Origin: Burkholderiales bacterium
GTDB taxonomy: Bacteria; Pseudomonadota; Gammaproteobacteria; Burkholderiales; SG8-41
Length of the DNA: 64,000 nt
NCBI GenBank assembly: GCA_030684405.1
Contig: JAUXYA010000012.1
Span: 1 to 64,000, forward strand
Direction of reading: 5' to 3'
Positions 55,744 to 64,000 of the stretch are shown here, piece after piece (within the stretch, counting starts at the first letter, position 1; each line of letters begins with the position of its first letter). The position numbers were made by a program, and so were the translations under genes. The notes beneath the pieces are model-generated. The model saw only the letters and a program-made list of their open reading frames with translations. It was not told the DNA's origin and did no database searches.

Positions 55744-56455
55744 TGCAGAACTCGGTTATCAGGGCGCACGCCTGCACAGCATCGGAGACAAAAGGTACAT
55801 GGGCGGCACCGACGAAACGGGCGGCACGCGCGTCCGGCAGGGCTGCAACCAGCGCACCGGCGGCTGCCGGCGGGATAAGGCTGTCGCAGTCGCCATGGAT
55901 GAGCAGTACCGGCTGTCTGATATCCGGCAACTGCGCGCGCAGATCGACGTCGCGCAACCAGCCCAGCATCCGCAGCAACCGCCCGGCCGCGGCGATGCTG
56001 CGTGTTTCGAGCAGCCGCTCCAACTGACGGGCGACTGTGCGTGCCTGAGCGTCGCCTCGGGTTTGCAGCAGCCGGAAGCGGCGCAACGCAGCAGCGGCAT
56101 CACTCTCCACCGCTGCGGTGAAGGATTCGAATTCGGTTTGCGCCATGCCCTGCGGCCAGCCATCGCCCGCGACGAACTTGGGCGTGGTGGCGAACAGCGC
56201 CAGGCGCCCGACCTGGGCAGGGTGGCGCCACGCCCAGGACAGCGCAAGTTGTCCGCCGAGTGACCAGCCGCCCACCACGCAACGCGCCGGCGCCGCGGCG
56301 GCGAGACGATCCACCGCCTCGTCGAAGCTGCCGCCACCGTCGATGTCCGGAGCCTGCACGGCAAAACGCTCACCGAGCAGCGCCGACAGTTCCGCCCAGA
56401 CGCCGCCATGCGCGCCCCAGCCGTGCAACAACACCAGCGGAATTGCGCCGTTCAT
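55733..56455 (-). CDS. bioH: pimeloyl-ACP methyl ester carboxylesterase BioH
   Basis: 240 residues, alpha/beta hydrolase. Oxyanion region LLHGWGAHGGVW, nucleophile GGWSLGGQLAL, acid in IHGDCDSLIPP, and His in GAAHVPFVS: a full Ser-Asp-His triad. It removes the methyl group added by BioC. Start overlaps the bioF stop as ATGA. Confidence 0.95.
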   Translation of the reverse strand: MNGAIPLVLLHGWGAHGGVWAELSALLGERFAVQAPDIDGGGSFDEAVDRLAAAAPARCVVGGWSLGGQLALSWAWRHPAQVGRLALFATTPKFVAGDGWPQGMAQTEFESFTAAVESDAAAALRRFRLLQTRGDAQARTVARQLERLLETRSIAAAGRLLRMLGWLRDVDLRAQLPDIRQPVLLIHGDCDSLIPPAAAGALVAALPDARAARFVGAAHVPFVSDAVQACALITEFCNES

Positions 56456-57606
56456 GCGGCCTGCCGCAGCGTACTGACGAGGCGATCGACATCACCAATA
56501 CTGTGGTCCGCCGACAGCGAAATGCGCAGGCGCGCAGTGCCCTGGGGCACAGTCGGCGGCCGGATGGCCGGCACCAGCAAACCAGCTTCTGCAAGGTTTG
56601 CCGACAGCGCCAGCGCCTCGACATTGCCACCCACCAGCAAGGGCTGTATCGGCGTGCCCGAAGGCAGCAGGCGCCACGCCACGTCCTGCAGTCCCTGCTT
56701 CAGCCGCAACGCCAGTTCGCGTAGCCGCGCGCGCCGCCATTCCTCCTGCTCAATGATCTGCAGGCTCGTCAGCAGCGCATGCGCCAGCAAGGGCGGTGTC
56801 GCCGTGGTGTAGATGTAGGTGCGCGCATGCTGCACCAGGCTTTCGATCAGTGCCTCGCTACCCGCGACATAGGCGGCGGACACCCCCGCCGCCTTGCCCT
56901 GCGTCGCCATGTAAATCAGTCGGTCGGAGCGAATGCCGAAATGGATGTGGGTGCCGCGCCCCTGCGCGCCAAGCACGCCGAAACCATGGGCATCGTCGAT
57001 CAGCAGGTAGGCATCGTGGCGCGCGCAGACTTCGAGCAGTTCCACAACCGGAGCGATGTCGCCATCCATGCTGAACACCGCATCCACGATGACCAGACGG
57101 CGGCGCACTGGCGTGTTCCGCAACTGGCGCTCCAGAGCCTCGAGGTCGTTATGCGGGTAACGCCGGAAAGTCGCGCGCGACAGCAGCGCAGCATCGTTCA
57201 GCGACGCATGGTTCAGGCGGTCGGCAAAAACCGCATCGCCGCGCCCGACCAGAGCACTGACCACGCCCATGTTCGCCATATAGCCCGTCGAAAACAGCAG
57301 GGTCTGCGGCAAACCGACAAAGGCTGCCAGCGCCGCCTCCAGTTCGTGGTGCGCAGCGGCATGGCCGAGAATCAGGTGTGAGGCGCCGGCACCAACGCCG
57401 TAGCGGTCGGCGCCCTCTTTCGCCGCGGCCACGATCCGCGGATCAGAGGCAAGTCCGAGATAGTCGTTGGAGCAGAAGGCGAGGAAATCGCGGCCATCCA
57501 CGCGGACATGCGCGCGTTGCGGCGATCCCAGCAGCCTGCGCCTGCGACGCAGGCCCTCGCCGTCTCGGGCCGCCAGCTCCGCAGCCAGTTCGGCATGCAG
57601 CGTCAC
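56452..57606 (-). CDS. bioF: 8-amino-7-oxononanoate synthase BioF
   Basis: 384 residues, PLP-dependent alpha-oxoamine synthase. FCSNDYLGLASDPR, GAGASHLILGHAAAHHELE, DDAHGFGVLGAQGRG, and the PLP lysine region ATQGKAAGVSAAYVAG. It condenses pimeloyl-ACP with alanine. Preceded by bioB (18-base gap). Confidence 0.97.
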   Translation of the reverse strand: MTLHAELAAELAARDGEGLRRRRRLLGSPQRAHVRVDGRDFLAFCSNDYLGLASDPRIVAAAKEGADRYGVGAGASHLILGHAAAHHELEAALAAFVGLPQTLLFSTGYMANMGVVSALVGRGDAVFADRLNHASLNDAALLSRATFRRYPHNDLEALERQLRNTPVRRRLVIVDAVFSMDGDIAPVVELLEVCARHDAYLLIDDAHGFGVLGAQGRGTHIHFGIRSDRLIYMATQGKAAGVSAAYVAGSEALIESLVQHARTYIYTTATPPLLAHALLTSLQIIEQEEWRRARLRELALRLKQGLQDVAWRLLPSGTPIQPLLVGGNVEALALSANLAEAGLLVPAIRPPTVPQGTARLRISLSADHSIGDVDRLVSTLRQAA

Positions 57607-57624
57607 AAAACGAAACCCTGCCGC

Positions 57625-58629
57625 TCAGGATGCGGACGGATTCATCGGCTGCAGGCCGAGCCGGTCGAACAGCGCGCGGTCATTGTCGACATCCGGATTG
57701 CCGGTGGTCAGCAGCTTCTCGCCGTAGAAAATTGAATTCGCACCGGCGAGGAAACACAGCGCCTGGACCGCGTCGCCCATTTCCTGACGACCCGCCGACA
57801 GCCGCACCATGGCCTTCGGCATGGTGATGCGCGCGCAGGCGATGGTGCGCACGAACTCCAGCGGATCGAGGGCTTCAGTACCGTGCAGCGGGGTTCCCGG
57901 CACCTGCACCAGATTGTTGATCGGCACCGATTCCGGATACGGATCCATGTTGGCGAGCTGCGCGATCAGCGTTGCCCGCGCCGTGCGCGTCTCTCCCATC
58001 CCGACGATGCCGCCGCAGCAGACATGCAACCCGGCCTCGCGCACCTGTTCCAGGGTATCGATGCGATCCCCGTACTCGCGCGTGGAAATGATGTTGGCGT
58101 AGTTGTCGGCGGCGGTATCGATGTTGTGGTTGTAGTAGTCGAGGCCTGCATCGCGCAGCTGCGCGGCCTGGCCGGGTTTCAGCATGCCCAGCGTCGCGCA
58201 GGTTTCCATGCCGAGACCGCGCACCGCCTTCACCATCGCGACCACTTTGTCGAGATCGCGTTGCTTCGGGCCGCGCCAGGCCGCGCCCATGCAAAAGCGC
58301 GTTGCGCCCTTTTCGCGTGCCAGGCTTGCCGCGGCCACCACCTCTTCCACGGACAGCGTGTCCTGGTTCTCGACTCCGGTGTGGTAACGCGCCGACTGCG
58401 GGCAATAGCCGCAATCCTCGGAGCAGCCGCCGGTCTTGATCGACAGCAGGGTCGACAATTGCACCGCGTTCGGATTGAAGTGCTCGCGGTGCACCTGCTG
58501 GGCGCGGAACAGCAGATCGTTGAAAGGCAGCGCAAGCAGTGTCTCGATGGCCGCCACGGTCCAGCGCGAGGCGTCGGCGGAAACACCCGCCGCTTCGTTG
58601 AGGGGATTACTGCCGATGACGGTGTCCAT
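57625..58629 (-). CDS. bioB: biotin synthase BioB
   Basis: 334 residues, radical SAM. The [4Fe-4S] site is [21 protein letters not shown] (Cys-x3-Cys-x2-Cys), with [16 protein letters not shown] and [11 protein letters not shown] carrying [2Fe-2S] ligands. It inserts sulfur to form the thiophane ring. First gene of bioB-F-H-C-D, head to head with comF across a 33-base AT-rich spacer. bioA is not in the window. Confidence 0.97.
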   Translation of the reverse strand: MDTVIGSNPLNEAAGVSADASRWTVAAIETLLALPFNDLLFRAQQVHREHFNPNAVQLSTLLSIKTGGCSEDCGYCPQSARYHTGVENQDTLSVEEVVAAASLAREKGATRFCMGAAWRGPKQRDLDKVVAMVKAVRGLGMETCATLGMLKPGQAAQLRDAGLDYYNHNIDTAADNYANIISTREYGDRIDTLEQVREAGLHVCCGGIVGMGETRTARATLIAQLANMDPYPESVPINNLVQVPGTPLHGTEALDPLEFVRTIACARITMPKAMVRLSAGRQEMGDAVQALCFLAGANSIFYGEKLLTTGNPDVDNDRALFDRLGLQPMNPSAS

Positions 58630-58648
58630 GATTGGCTGTTCCTAAAAT

Positions 58649-58677
58649 TATCAATAAAAACAATGGGTTATATATTA
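58649..58677 (+). repeat. AT-rich dispersed motif between bioB and comF
   Basis: TTATCAATAAAAACAATGGG then TTATATATT, sharing ATCAATAAAAACAA with the queC copy and TCAATAAAAACAA with the mutM copy. It fills the short divergent spacer, so both genes must draw promoter elements from it, and it contains the comF ATG. Confidence 0.5.
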
Positions 58678-59409
58678 TCATTATCGCGAACCGCGGGGCG
58701 CTTGTCAAATTCGGCCAATTCATTGTTTGACAAGTTGAGGGCCGCGCTGCAGTCCCGGCTTCGCGGTTGCTGCCTGCTTTGCGGTGGCGCGGCCGAGCGC
58801 CAAGGCCTGTGTGCAGGCTGTGCGGATGACCTGCCCTGGCTGGACATGGCGGTGTGTCGTAGCTGCGCGCATCCGCTGCCCGAGCCCGGACTCTGCGGCC
58901 GCTGCATCGCTGATCCGCCGCACTACGATCAAGTCATCGCCGCCTGTCGCTACGCCTATCCGCTGGACACCCTGATCCAGTCCTACAAGTATCGTGGACG
59001 CCTGGCCGCCGCATCGACACTGGCCGCACTGCTGGCGGGACGCATCCGGTCGCGCCCTGACCTGATCGTACCCATGCCGCTTGCCGCACAACGCCTGCGC
59101 GAACGCGGATTCAACCAGGCGCTGGAGCTGGCACGGATCATCGGCCGCCAGCTCAATGCGCCGGTAGACGCCGGACTGTGCATCAAGAGCCGGGACACCG
59201 CGCCGCAGACCCGGCTGCCGTGGAAGGCGCGCCGCAAAAACATCCGCGGTGCCTTTGTCGTGCTGGGTTCGCTCGAAGGCTGCCATGTCGCCGTCGTCGA
59301 CGACGTGCTCACCACCGGTGCAACACTCAGTGAACTCGCACGCAACCTGAAGCGCGCAGGCGCGGCCCGTGTGACGGGCTATGTAGTCGCGCGCACCGTC
59401 AGCCGCTGA
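58663..59409 (+). CDS. comF: ComF family phosphoribosyltransferase-like protein
   Basis: 248 residues from the ATG at 58663; the family-like part starts near residue 30, so an internal TTG at 58722 is an alternative. An N-terminal double Cys2 zinc motif CCLLCGG...LCAGCADDL and CRSCAHPLPEPGLCGRC leads to a PRPP-binding domain (QSYKYRGRLAAASTLAALLAG, ERGFNQALELARII, VAVVDDVLTTGATLSELARNL). Needed for DNA uptake in naturally competent bacteria; also present in non-competent ones. Confidence 0.92.
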   Translation: MGYILSLSRTAGRLSNSANSLFDKLRAALQSRLRGCCLLCGGAAERQGLCAGCADDLPWLDMAVCRSCAHPLPEPGLCGRCIADPPHYDQVIAACRYAYPLDTLIQSYKYRGRLAAASTLAALLAGRIRSRPDLIVPMPLAAQRLRERGFNQALELARIIGRQLNAPVDAGLCIKSRDTAPQTRLPWKARRKNIRGAFVVLGSLEGCHVAVVDDVLTTGATLSELARNLKRAGAARVTGYVVARTVSR

Positions 59410-59465
59410 CTCGCGTCACAGCCGATTCGGGCTGTAACGCACTTGCGTTTCATTCTGTTGGGCGC

Positions 59466-60590
59466 TTAGCGCAGGCGCTGTTCGGCGAAAGCCTGCAGTT
59501 CGGCCGTCAGATTGCCGCTGGCTTTGGCGCGGCGGTAAGCCTCCTGGGCCTCGGCATTTCGACCCAGCGCCTCCAGCGACACGCCCAGTCCGAGCAGCCA
59601 CACACCGACACCACCGCGCTGGCGCAGGGCGCGCTCGAACTGCGTCGCTGCTTCCGCGTGTTTCTGCTGGCGCTGCAGCAGTCCCGCATAAAACGCGGCG
59701 TAGTCCGGACTGGCGCCCGGATACTCGATACTGCGCGCCAGCGTCTTCACGCCAGCGTCGAGATCGCCGCTATCGAGTTGCAGCCGTGCCAGCGTCATCG
59801 CAAAACCATGCTGTGCCGGCGCCAGCTGCACACCCTCCTGCAACACGCGCATGGCATCTGCCTGGCGACGCGCGTCGAGCAGGATGCCCACCAGCGCCTG
59901 CCGCGACGCGTGATGGCCCGAATCGACCTGCAATGCGTTCTCGAAAGCGCTGCGCGCCTCGGTCAACTGCCCCTGGTGCAGAGCCGCACTCCCCCGTGCG
60001 AATTCGGTTTCCGCGCGCTGGCGCGGCGTCGGCTCGCGCACCTGCTTGTCGATTTCCACTGGCGGCGGCACGGCTGCGGGTGCCGGGGGAGCAGGCGTTC
60101 GCTCCACCGCAGGTCGCGCGGCGACATGCGGTTGCAGTGGCTGGGGTGGACGCGATACCGCGACGGGCGCCGCGTCCGCCGGCTTCTGCGCTACAGGCGC
60201 TGCTGGCGCTGCACTGCGCGGCGTCACCACTGCAGCAGTCTCTAACGGCGGCGGCACCTCCGGCAGGCTCTCCAGCTGTTGCGAAATATCCAGCGTCAGA
60301 CGCCGCGCGACCCACTCCTCCGGCTGGGGCGCTATCTCCCGGGAAACCGGTGGTATTACGACTGCAGCGACCGGCGACGGCAGCCGTTCAGCGGGACGTT
60401 GCATCCACCACCAGACACCCACAGCAAGCAGTGCAACAGCTGTCACCACCGCGCCAATGCCAGCCAGCGGCAGTGGGTTTGTACGCGCGTCATCCGGCAG
60501 GGCGCGCACATGGTCAGGAATGCGGTCGCGTTCGGCCCCCGAGGCGCGGCGGCGCTCGAGCTCAACCAGCATCTGGTTGATGACGCTCAT
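59466..60590 (-). CDS. mshN: MSHA biogenesis protein MshN (TPR)
   Basis: 374 residues from MSVINQMLVELERRRASGAE, the typical MshN start. One membrane helix (AGIGAVVTAVALLAVGVWWW), a Pro/Ala-rich periplasmic linker (about residues 85-185), then TPR repeats (EFARGSAALHQGQLTEARSAFENAL, GVWLLGLGVSLEALGRNAEAQEAY). Probable periplasmic scaffold for the MSHA pilus. ATGA overlap with mshM. Confidence 0.85.
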   Translation of the reverse strand: MSVINQMLVELERRRASGAERDRIPDHVRALPDDARTNPLPLAGIGAVVTAVALLAVGVWWWMQRPAERLPSPVAAVVIPPVSREIAPQPEEWVARRLTLDISQQLESLPEVPPPLETAAVVTPRSAAPAAPVAQKPADAAPVAVSRPPQPLQPHVAARPAVERTPAPPAPAAVPPPVEIDKQVREPTPRQRAETEFARGSAALHQGQLTEARSAFENALQVDSGHHASRQALVGILLDARRQADAMRVLQEGVQLAPAQHGFAMTLARLQLDSGDLDAGVKTLARSIEYPGASPDYAAFYAGLLQRQQKHAEAATQFERALRQRGGVGVWLLGLGVSLEALGRNAEAQEAYRRAKASGNLTAELQAFAEQRLR

Positions 60591-61480
60591 TGCAGGTACG
60601 CCAGAGACGCGCCCCCCGCCAACAGCACGGCGGCGGTCGCAGCCAGCCACCAGCGACGCGGCGCCGGGGCTGCTGCCGGCGTGTCCGCGACGGCACTGCG
60701 CACATGATGGGGCTGCACCTGCTGCACGCCTTCGCCAAAGGCGAGCAGCAGCGATTTGTGGGCGATGATGTTGACCAGGCGTGGCACACCGCCGCTTGCG
60801 CGGTGCAGCCGTCGCACTGCGGCCGGCAGGAACAGCCGGCTGCCGCGATAGCCTGCCACACGCAGCCGGTGCGCAAGATACTGCTCCACCTCGGCCGCGC
60901 TGAGCGCCGACAGCCGGTACTGGAAGGTGATGCGCTGGCGCAGCTGGCGTATTGATTTCTGGGCAAGGCGCTCGTCCAGTTCGGGCTGACCGAAAAGCAC
61001 GACCTGCATCAGCTTGCGCTTCTCGGTCTCGAGGTTGGTGAGCAGGCGCAGCGCCTCCAGCGTCTCCTGCGGCATGGCCTGGGCTTCGTCCATACAGGCC
61101 ACGACCGTTTTTCCTGCCCGCGCAAAATCAAGCAGCGCATGGTTGAGCTCGCGCAGCAGGTGATGGCGGTCGGCCTGGCGGTCGATTTGCACCCCCAGTT
61201 CCTCGGCGAGCGCGAACATCAGCGTGTGTGGTTCGAGGTAGGGATTCGGTATGTAGGCGGAGACGAAACGCGCCGGATCGAGCGAAGCCAGGAAGCGCCG
61301 GCACAGCAGTGTCTTGCCGGTGCCCACTTCGCCGGTGACCTTCATGAAACCCTCGCCGTTGCGCGCGGCGACGAGCAGTGTGTTCAGCGCTTCCTGGTGC
61401 GAGTTTCCGGCGTAGGCAAAGCTGGTGTCCGGCGTAATGCCGAACGGCGGTTCACGCAGACCGAAGTGCGTTTCGTACAT
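60587..61480 (-). CDS. mshM: MSHA biogenesis ATPase MshM (ExeA-like)
   Basis: 297 residues. AAA ATPase of the ExeA/GspA type: MYETHFGLREPPFGITPD, Walker A GEVGTGKTLLCRRF, Walker B VVACMDEAQAMP, sensor FGQPELDERL, arginine IRQLRQRITFQYRL. C-terminal RRWWLAATAAVLLAGGASLAYL is one membrane helix. Thought to help secretin or pilus assembly. It lies 12 bases after mshL. Confidence 0.88.
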   Translation of the reverse strand: MYETHFGLREPPFGITPDTSFAYAGNSHQEALNTLLVAARNGEGFMKVTGEVGTGKTLLCRRFLASLDPARFVSAYIPNPYLEPHTLMFALAEELGVQIDRQADRHHLLRELNHALLDFARAGKTVVACMDEAQAMPQETLEALRLLTNLETEKRKLMQVVLFGQPELDERLAQKSIRQLRQRITFQYRLSALSAAEVEQYLAHRLRVAGYRGSRLFLPAAVRRLHRASGGVPRLVNIIAHKSLLLAFGEGVQQVQPHHVRSAVADTPAAAPAPRRWWLAATAAVLLAGGASLAYLQ

Positions 61481-61492
61481 GGCACCAGCCTA

Positions 61493-63262
61493 TCACCGTT
61501 GCGGTTCCGCTGCGCCCATTGCCCGGATGCGATCCCGCGTCTGTGCCAGATCTTCCTGCCAGTTGCGGTCGCTGTGGATGATCGTCGGCTTCAGCAGAAT
61601 CACCAGTTCGCTTTTCACGTTGCTGGAGTCACGCTGCCGGAACAGGTTGCCGACACCCGGTGCATCGCCGACACCCGGCACCTGGCTGCGGCCGCTGACC
61701 GACTGCTGGCGCATCAGGCCGCCGATGGCAACGATGTTGCCGTCCTGCACACGGACGATGGTGTCAGTCTCGTTGACGTCGCTCGAAGCCAGCGGCAGCG
61801 TGAAGGAACCGAGGCTGCCCAAGTCGATGACCTTGCGCCGCTCGACCACGCTGCTCACCGAGGGATGGATGTGCAGGATGATGTTGTTGTTGCCGTCGAT
61901 CTGCGGCGTGACATCGAGCGCGATGCCCGAGAAGAAGGGCGCTACGGTAATCGTCGGCGTCACCGTGGTGTTGGTGCCGCTGGTGCTGGACGTGGTGCTG
62001 ACGTTGGTCACGAAAAAATCGTCAGTGCCAACCTTCAACACGGCCTTCTGGTTGTTGATGGTCGCTATCCGCGGACTAGACAGCACATTGACGCCGCCCT
62101 GGGTCTCAAGAAAGGACAGCAGCGCCGCAAAATTCTGGGTCTGCAGCGCAAGCCCGAATATGCCGCCCGCCGCACCGGTGCCCAGCGCCAGAGCGCCCGC
62201 CACCCCGCCCAACGCACCGCCACTCAGTGCCGAACTGCCAAGCACCGTGCCATCCGCCGAACGCGCCGTCGGCGCGCTGATGGCACCCCTGCGGTTGAGG
62301 GTCGCACCCGGCGCCAGCACGCCGGCGCCGAAGCTGGTGTTGCCGTCACGGAATCCGGCCCAGTTGATGCCCGCCTGATAACCTTCGCGCAGCGTGACCT
62401 CGATGATCTTCGCCTCGAGCACCACCTGGCGCTCGACGATCAACTGCATCGACTTCAGGAACTGTTCGACGCCGCGCAGCTCGGTCGGCATCGCGCGCAC
62501 CACGACCACGCCGGACTGCGCATTGACTACCACGCTGCGTCCGGCGCCGCCGCCGAGAATGGCATTCAGCGATTTCTGGATGTCCCCCCAGAAATCGGAG
62601 TCGGAAGTGGTGGTCACCCGCGTGCTCTCGGCAGCCCGCGTGTTGCCGGCACCGGTCGGCCCGGTGGTCGGCACCGGGACGCTGCCTGCAGCCGGAGTGC
62701 CGGGGCTCGACGGCGCATCGGTGATCGAGCCCGAACTGACACGGGTCTGCGTCTGGCCGCGACGCTGCGCGTGCAGGTAATTGACCTGGAAAATGCGCGT
62801 CTGCAGGGCCGCAGGCAGGACAACAATCCGATTGCCCTGCAGGTTGTAGTCAAAACCGTAGAGGTCGCGCAGCGTCTCCAGCGCCTCGATCACCGTGACA
62901 TCCTTAAGGTGCACCGAGATTTCGCCCTTCACATCGGGATGCATGACCATGCTGTAACGGGTGCCCGAGACGATCGCCATGAACACCTGTCCCGCCGGCG
63001 CATTGTTGACCGAGAGATCGAAGCGGGTTTCCGGCTTCTGCACGTCGGCGCGCGGCATCTCCAGCACCAGCGGCGGCAGCAGCGCCTGGCTGACCGCATC
63101 CGGAGTCACCGGCTTGCGCTCGGCGGCAGCCTGCTCGAGTTCACGCAGGATCGTGTCCTGCGCTGCATTGGGACGATGCGGCAGATCCGCACAGCCCGCA
63201 ACGAAGACCATCGTCGCAGCAGTCATCCAGCGTTGCATGTCATTGCGCCTGTTCATCATCAT
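61493..63262 (-). CDS. mshL: MSHA pilus secretin MshL
   Basis: 589 residues with a lipoprotein-type signal (MVFVAGCADLP). N-terminal secretin/TonB short domain (VNNAPAGQVFMAIVSGTRYSMVMHPDVKGEISVHLKDVTVIEAL), secretin N1 region with VVNAQSGVVVVRAMPTELRGVEQFL, and the C-terminal secretin (VEFKIIEV-like LEAKIIEVTLREGYQAG, LSSPRIATINNQKAVLKVG, GIALDVTPQIDGNNNIILHIHPSVS, VPGVGDAPGVGNLFRQRD). It forms the outer-membrane pilus channel. A Gly/Ser-rich insert interrupts the N-domains. Confidence 0.93.
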   Translation of the reverse strand: MMMNRRNDMQRWMTAATMVFVAGCADLPHRPNAAQDTILRELEQAAAERKPVTPDAVSQALLPPLVLEMPRADVQKPETRFDLSVNNAPAGQVFMAIVSGTRYSMVMHPDVKGEISVHLKDVTVIEALETLRDLYGFDYNLQGNRIVVLPAALQTRIFQVNYLHAQRRGQTQTRVSSGSITDAPSSPGTPAAGSVPVPTTGPTGAGNTRAAESTRVTTTSDSDFWGDIQKSLNAILGGGAGRSVVVNAQSGVVVVRAMPTELRGVEQFLKSMQLIVERQVVLEAKIIEVTLREGYQAGINWAGFRDGNTSFGAGVLAPGATLNRRGAISAPTARSADGTVLGSSALSGGALGGVAGALALGTGAAGGIFGLALQTQNFAALLSFLETQGGVNVLSSPRIATINNQKAVLKVGTDDFFVTNVSTTSSTSGTNTTVTPTITVAPFFSGIALDVTPQIDGNNNIILHIHPSVSSVVERRKVIDLGSLGSFTLPLASSDVNETDTIVRVQDGNIVAIGGLMRQQSVSGRSQVPGVGDAPGVGNLFRQRDSSNVKSELVILLKPTIIHSDRNWQEDLAQTRDRIRAMGAAEPQR

Positions 63263-63645
63263 TTTTTCGTTTTCCCGGTCGTTGCGCCGGCACCCCCGCG
63301 TGCGCCCTTGTCAGCGGGTCGTTTCTCCACCTGCGGATAGAGACTCAGCACTATTGTCTCCGTTCCGTCCCTCAAAACGGCTTCACTGTCCGTCAGTCGC
63401 ACCAGCCGCGCCGTGCCATAACGCCCACCCAGCACCACCAGCTGTCCGCTGATCATGGCCACCTTGCGGGTCGGCGACATCATCACCGACTGCAGTACCG
63501 GCCCGCCTGTTGCGGCAACGCTGCCCGCCGCAGCCGCAAGCGACGCCGGAGGGCGCGTCGGATCCGCAAGCCCCTGCGCCAGTGTCGTCGCGGCGCACAT
63601 CATGCCCGCAAATGCCAGTCCCGGTTTCAGGATTAGAAGGCTCAT
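63259..63645 (-). CDS. mshK: MSHA biogenesis protein MshK
   Basis: 128 residues from MSLLILKPGLAFAGMMCAAT, a signal peptide. The mature part opens LADPTRPPASL and contains LQSVMMSPTRKVAMISGQLVVLGGRYG, resembling the PilP/GspC-type periplasmic domain. Its ATG overlaps the mshJ stop, and its own stop overlaps the mshL start. Confidence 0.82.
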   Translation of the reverse strand: MSLLILKPGLAFAGMMCAATTLAQGLADPTRPPASLAAAAGSVAATGGPVLQSVMMSPTRKVAMISGQLVVLGGRYGTARLVRLTDSEAVLRDGTETIVLSLYPQVEKRPADKGARGGAGATTGKTKK

Positions 63646-64000
63646 ACCACCAGCCATGCCTTGTTCAGGCTCAGAGTATGCAATGTCAGGGTCAGGCGCA
63701 ACCGGGGATGGGCGCTTGCGTCGAGCTCGGCCTTGCCCCAGAACAGCTGCCAGGGCAGGGTCTCCAGCCGCTTCAGGTAGGCATGCAATTCGCCGTATGA
63801 ACCCTCGATCTGGATTTCGAAACTGTGCTGGTAAATGCCGCGCCCGCCTTCTGCAGACTGAGCCTTGGCATCAGCGGCCTGCGTTGCGCCATTGGTCTGA
63901 TAGAGCTGCACCGGCAACTTGCGCAGACTGACCAGCGCCAGTCCGCGTTCCTTGCCCAGCACGCCTTCGAGCAGCCGCGAAACCTGTTCCGGAGGCACCA
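63642..64000 (-). CDS. mshJ: MSHA biogenesis protein MshJ, 5' end beyond window
   Basis: The last 118-119 codons of a gene that runs off the window. It shows the PilO-like periplasmic fold: LEGVLGKERGLALVSLRKLPVQLYQ, then IYQHSFEIQIEGSYGELHAYLKRLETLPWQLFWGKAELDA and LRLTLTLHTLSLNKAWLVV. Expected full length is about 215-220 residues, with an N-terminal membrane helix missing here. Position before mshK supports the name. Confidence 0.82.
   Translation of the reverse strand, partial: VPPEQVSRLLEGVLGKERGLALVSLRKLPVQLYQTNGATQAADAKAQSAEGGRGIYQHSFEIQIEGSYGELHAYLKRLETLPWQLFWGKAELDASAHPRLRLTLTLHTLSLNKAWLVV

Noticed and set aside
59410-59465. Terminator between comF and mshN
   Set aside because: ACAGCC/GGCTGT forms a 6-bp stem but no T run follows in either direction; too weak to list.
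61139-63340. Long plus-strand ORF (733 codons)
   Set aside because: Antisense to mshM and mshL, both of which have strong motifs.

Overview
The window is GC-rich, densely coded chromosomal DNA, almost certainly from a betaproteobacterium. Recognisable gene orders support this: ybgC-tolQRAB-pal-cpoB-queE; lolB-ispE-tRNA-Gln-prs-rplY-pth-ychF; two M16 peptidases-rsmD-coaD-ferredoxin facing ftsY-ftsE-ftsX-rpoH; ctaC-ctaD-small assembly protein-ctaG-DUF2970-ctaE next to DUF2909 and surf1; a biotin cluster; and an MSHA pilus cluster. The species cannot be named from this alone.

Layout. 1-1650: a decayed small WGxxGxxG-type gene, a hemolysin III family gene, and tRNA-Lys, with a remnant copy of the tRNA 3' end on the other side of hlyIII. 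1714-4773: a YeeE/TsuA-type thiosulfate transporter, queC, a repeat-rich spacer, and queE. 4789-15466: one long minus-strand gene train, yebC-ruvC-GT-GT-ruvA-ruvB-ybgC-tolQ-tolR-tolA-tolB-pal-cpoB(-queE), in which two paralogous glycosyltransferases sit between ruvC and ruvA. 15540-18802: a HerA/DUF853 ATPase, an EamA transporter and an ankyrin lipoprotein.

19000-24904 is the accessory part. An orphan HigA-like regulator is followed by a minus-strand operon hipB-hipA-SNF2 ATPase-SWIM protein. Three copies of a TATCG-N8-CGAT operator lie upstream of hipB, and the operon is bracketed by imperfect 50-bp direct repeats. I regard this as the most interesting module in the window.

25127-32094: housekeeping train (ychF, pth, rplY, prs, tRNA-Gln, ispE, lolB, a TPR lipoprotein). 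32241-37048: a Gld-type ABC exporter (ATPase, permease, GldG-like, DUF4340) and mutM. 37052-44739: ferredoxin, coaD, rsmD, an M16 protease pair, ftsY-ftsE-ftsX, and rpoH with a CIRCE (HrcA) operator just upstream. 44790-53555: the aa3-type cytochrome oxidase locus with copper and heme A assembly genes. 53588-58629: DUF2244 and bioD-bioC-bioH-bioF-bioB. 58663-59409: comF. 59466-64000: mshN-mshM-mshL-mshK-mshJ, the last cut by the window edge.

The cell suggested is an aerobically respiring Gram-negative with an aa3 oxidase, its own biotin and queuosine biosynthesis, probable thiosulfate uptake and MSHA-type pili. No phage structural genes, transposases, integrases, rRNA genes or CRISPR arrays were seen. 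A roughly 25-bp AT-rich motif recurs at several gene boundaries and appears to be a small dispersed repeat.
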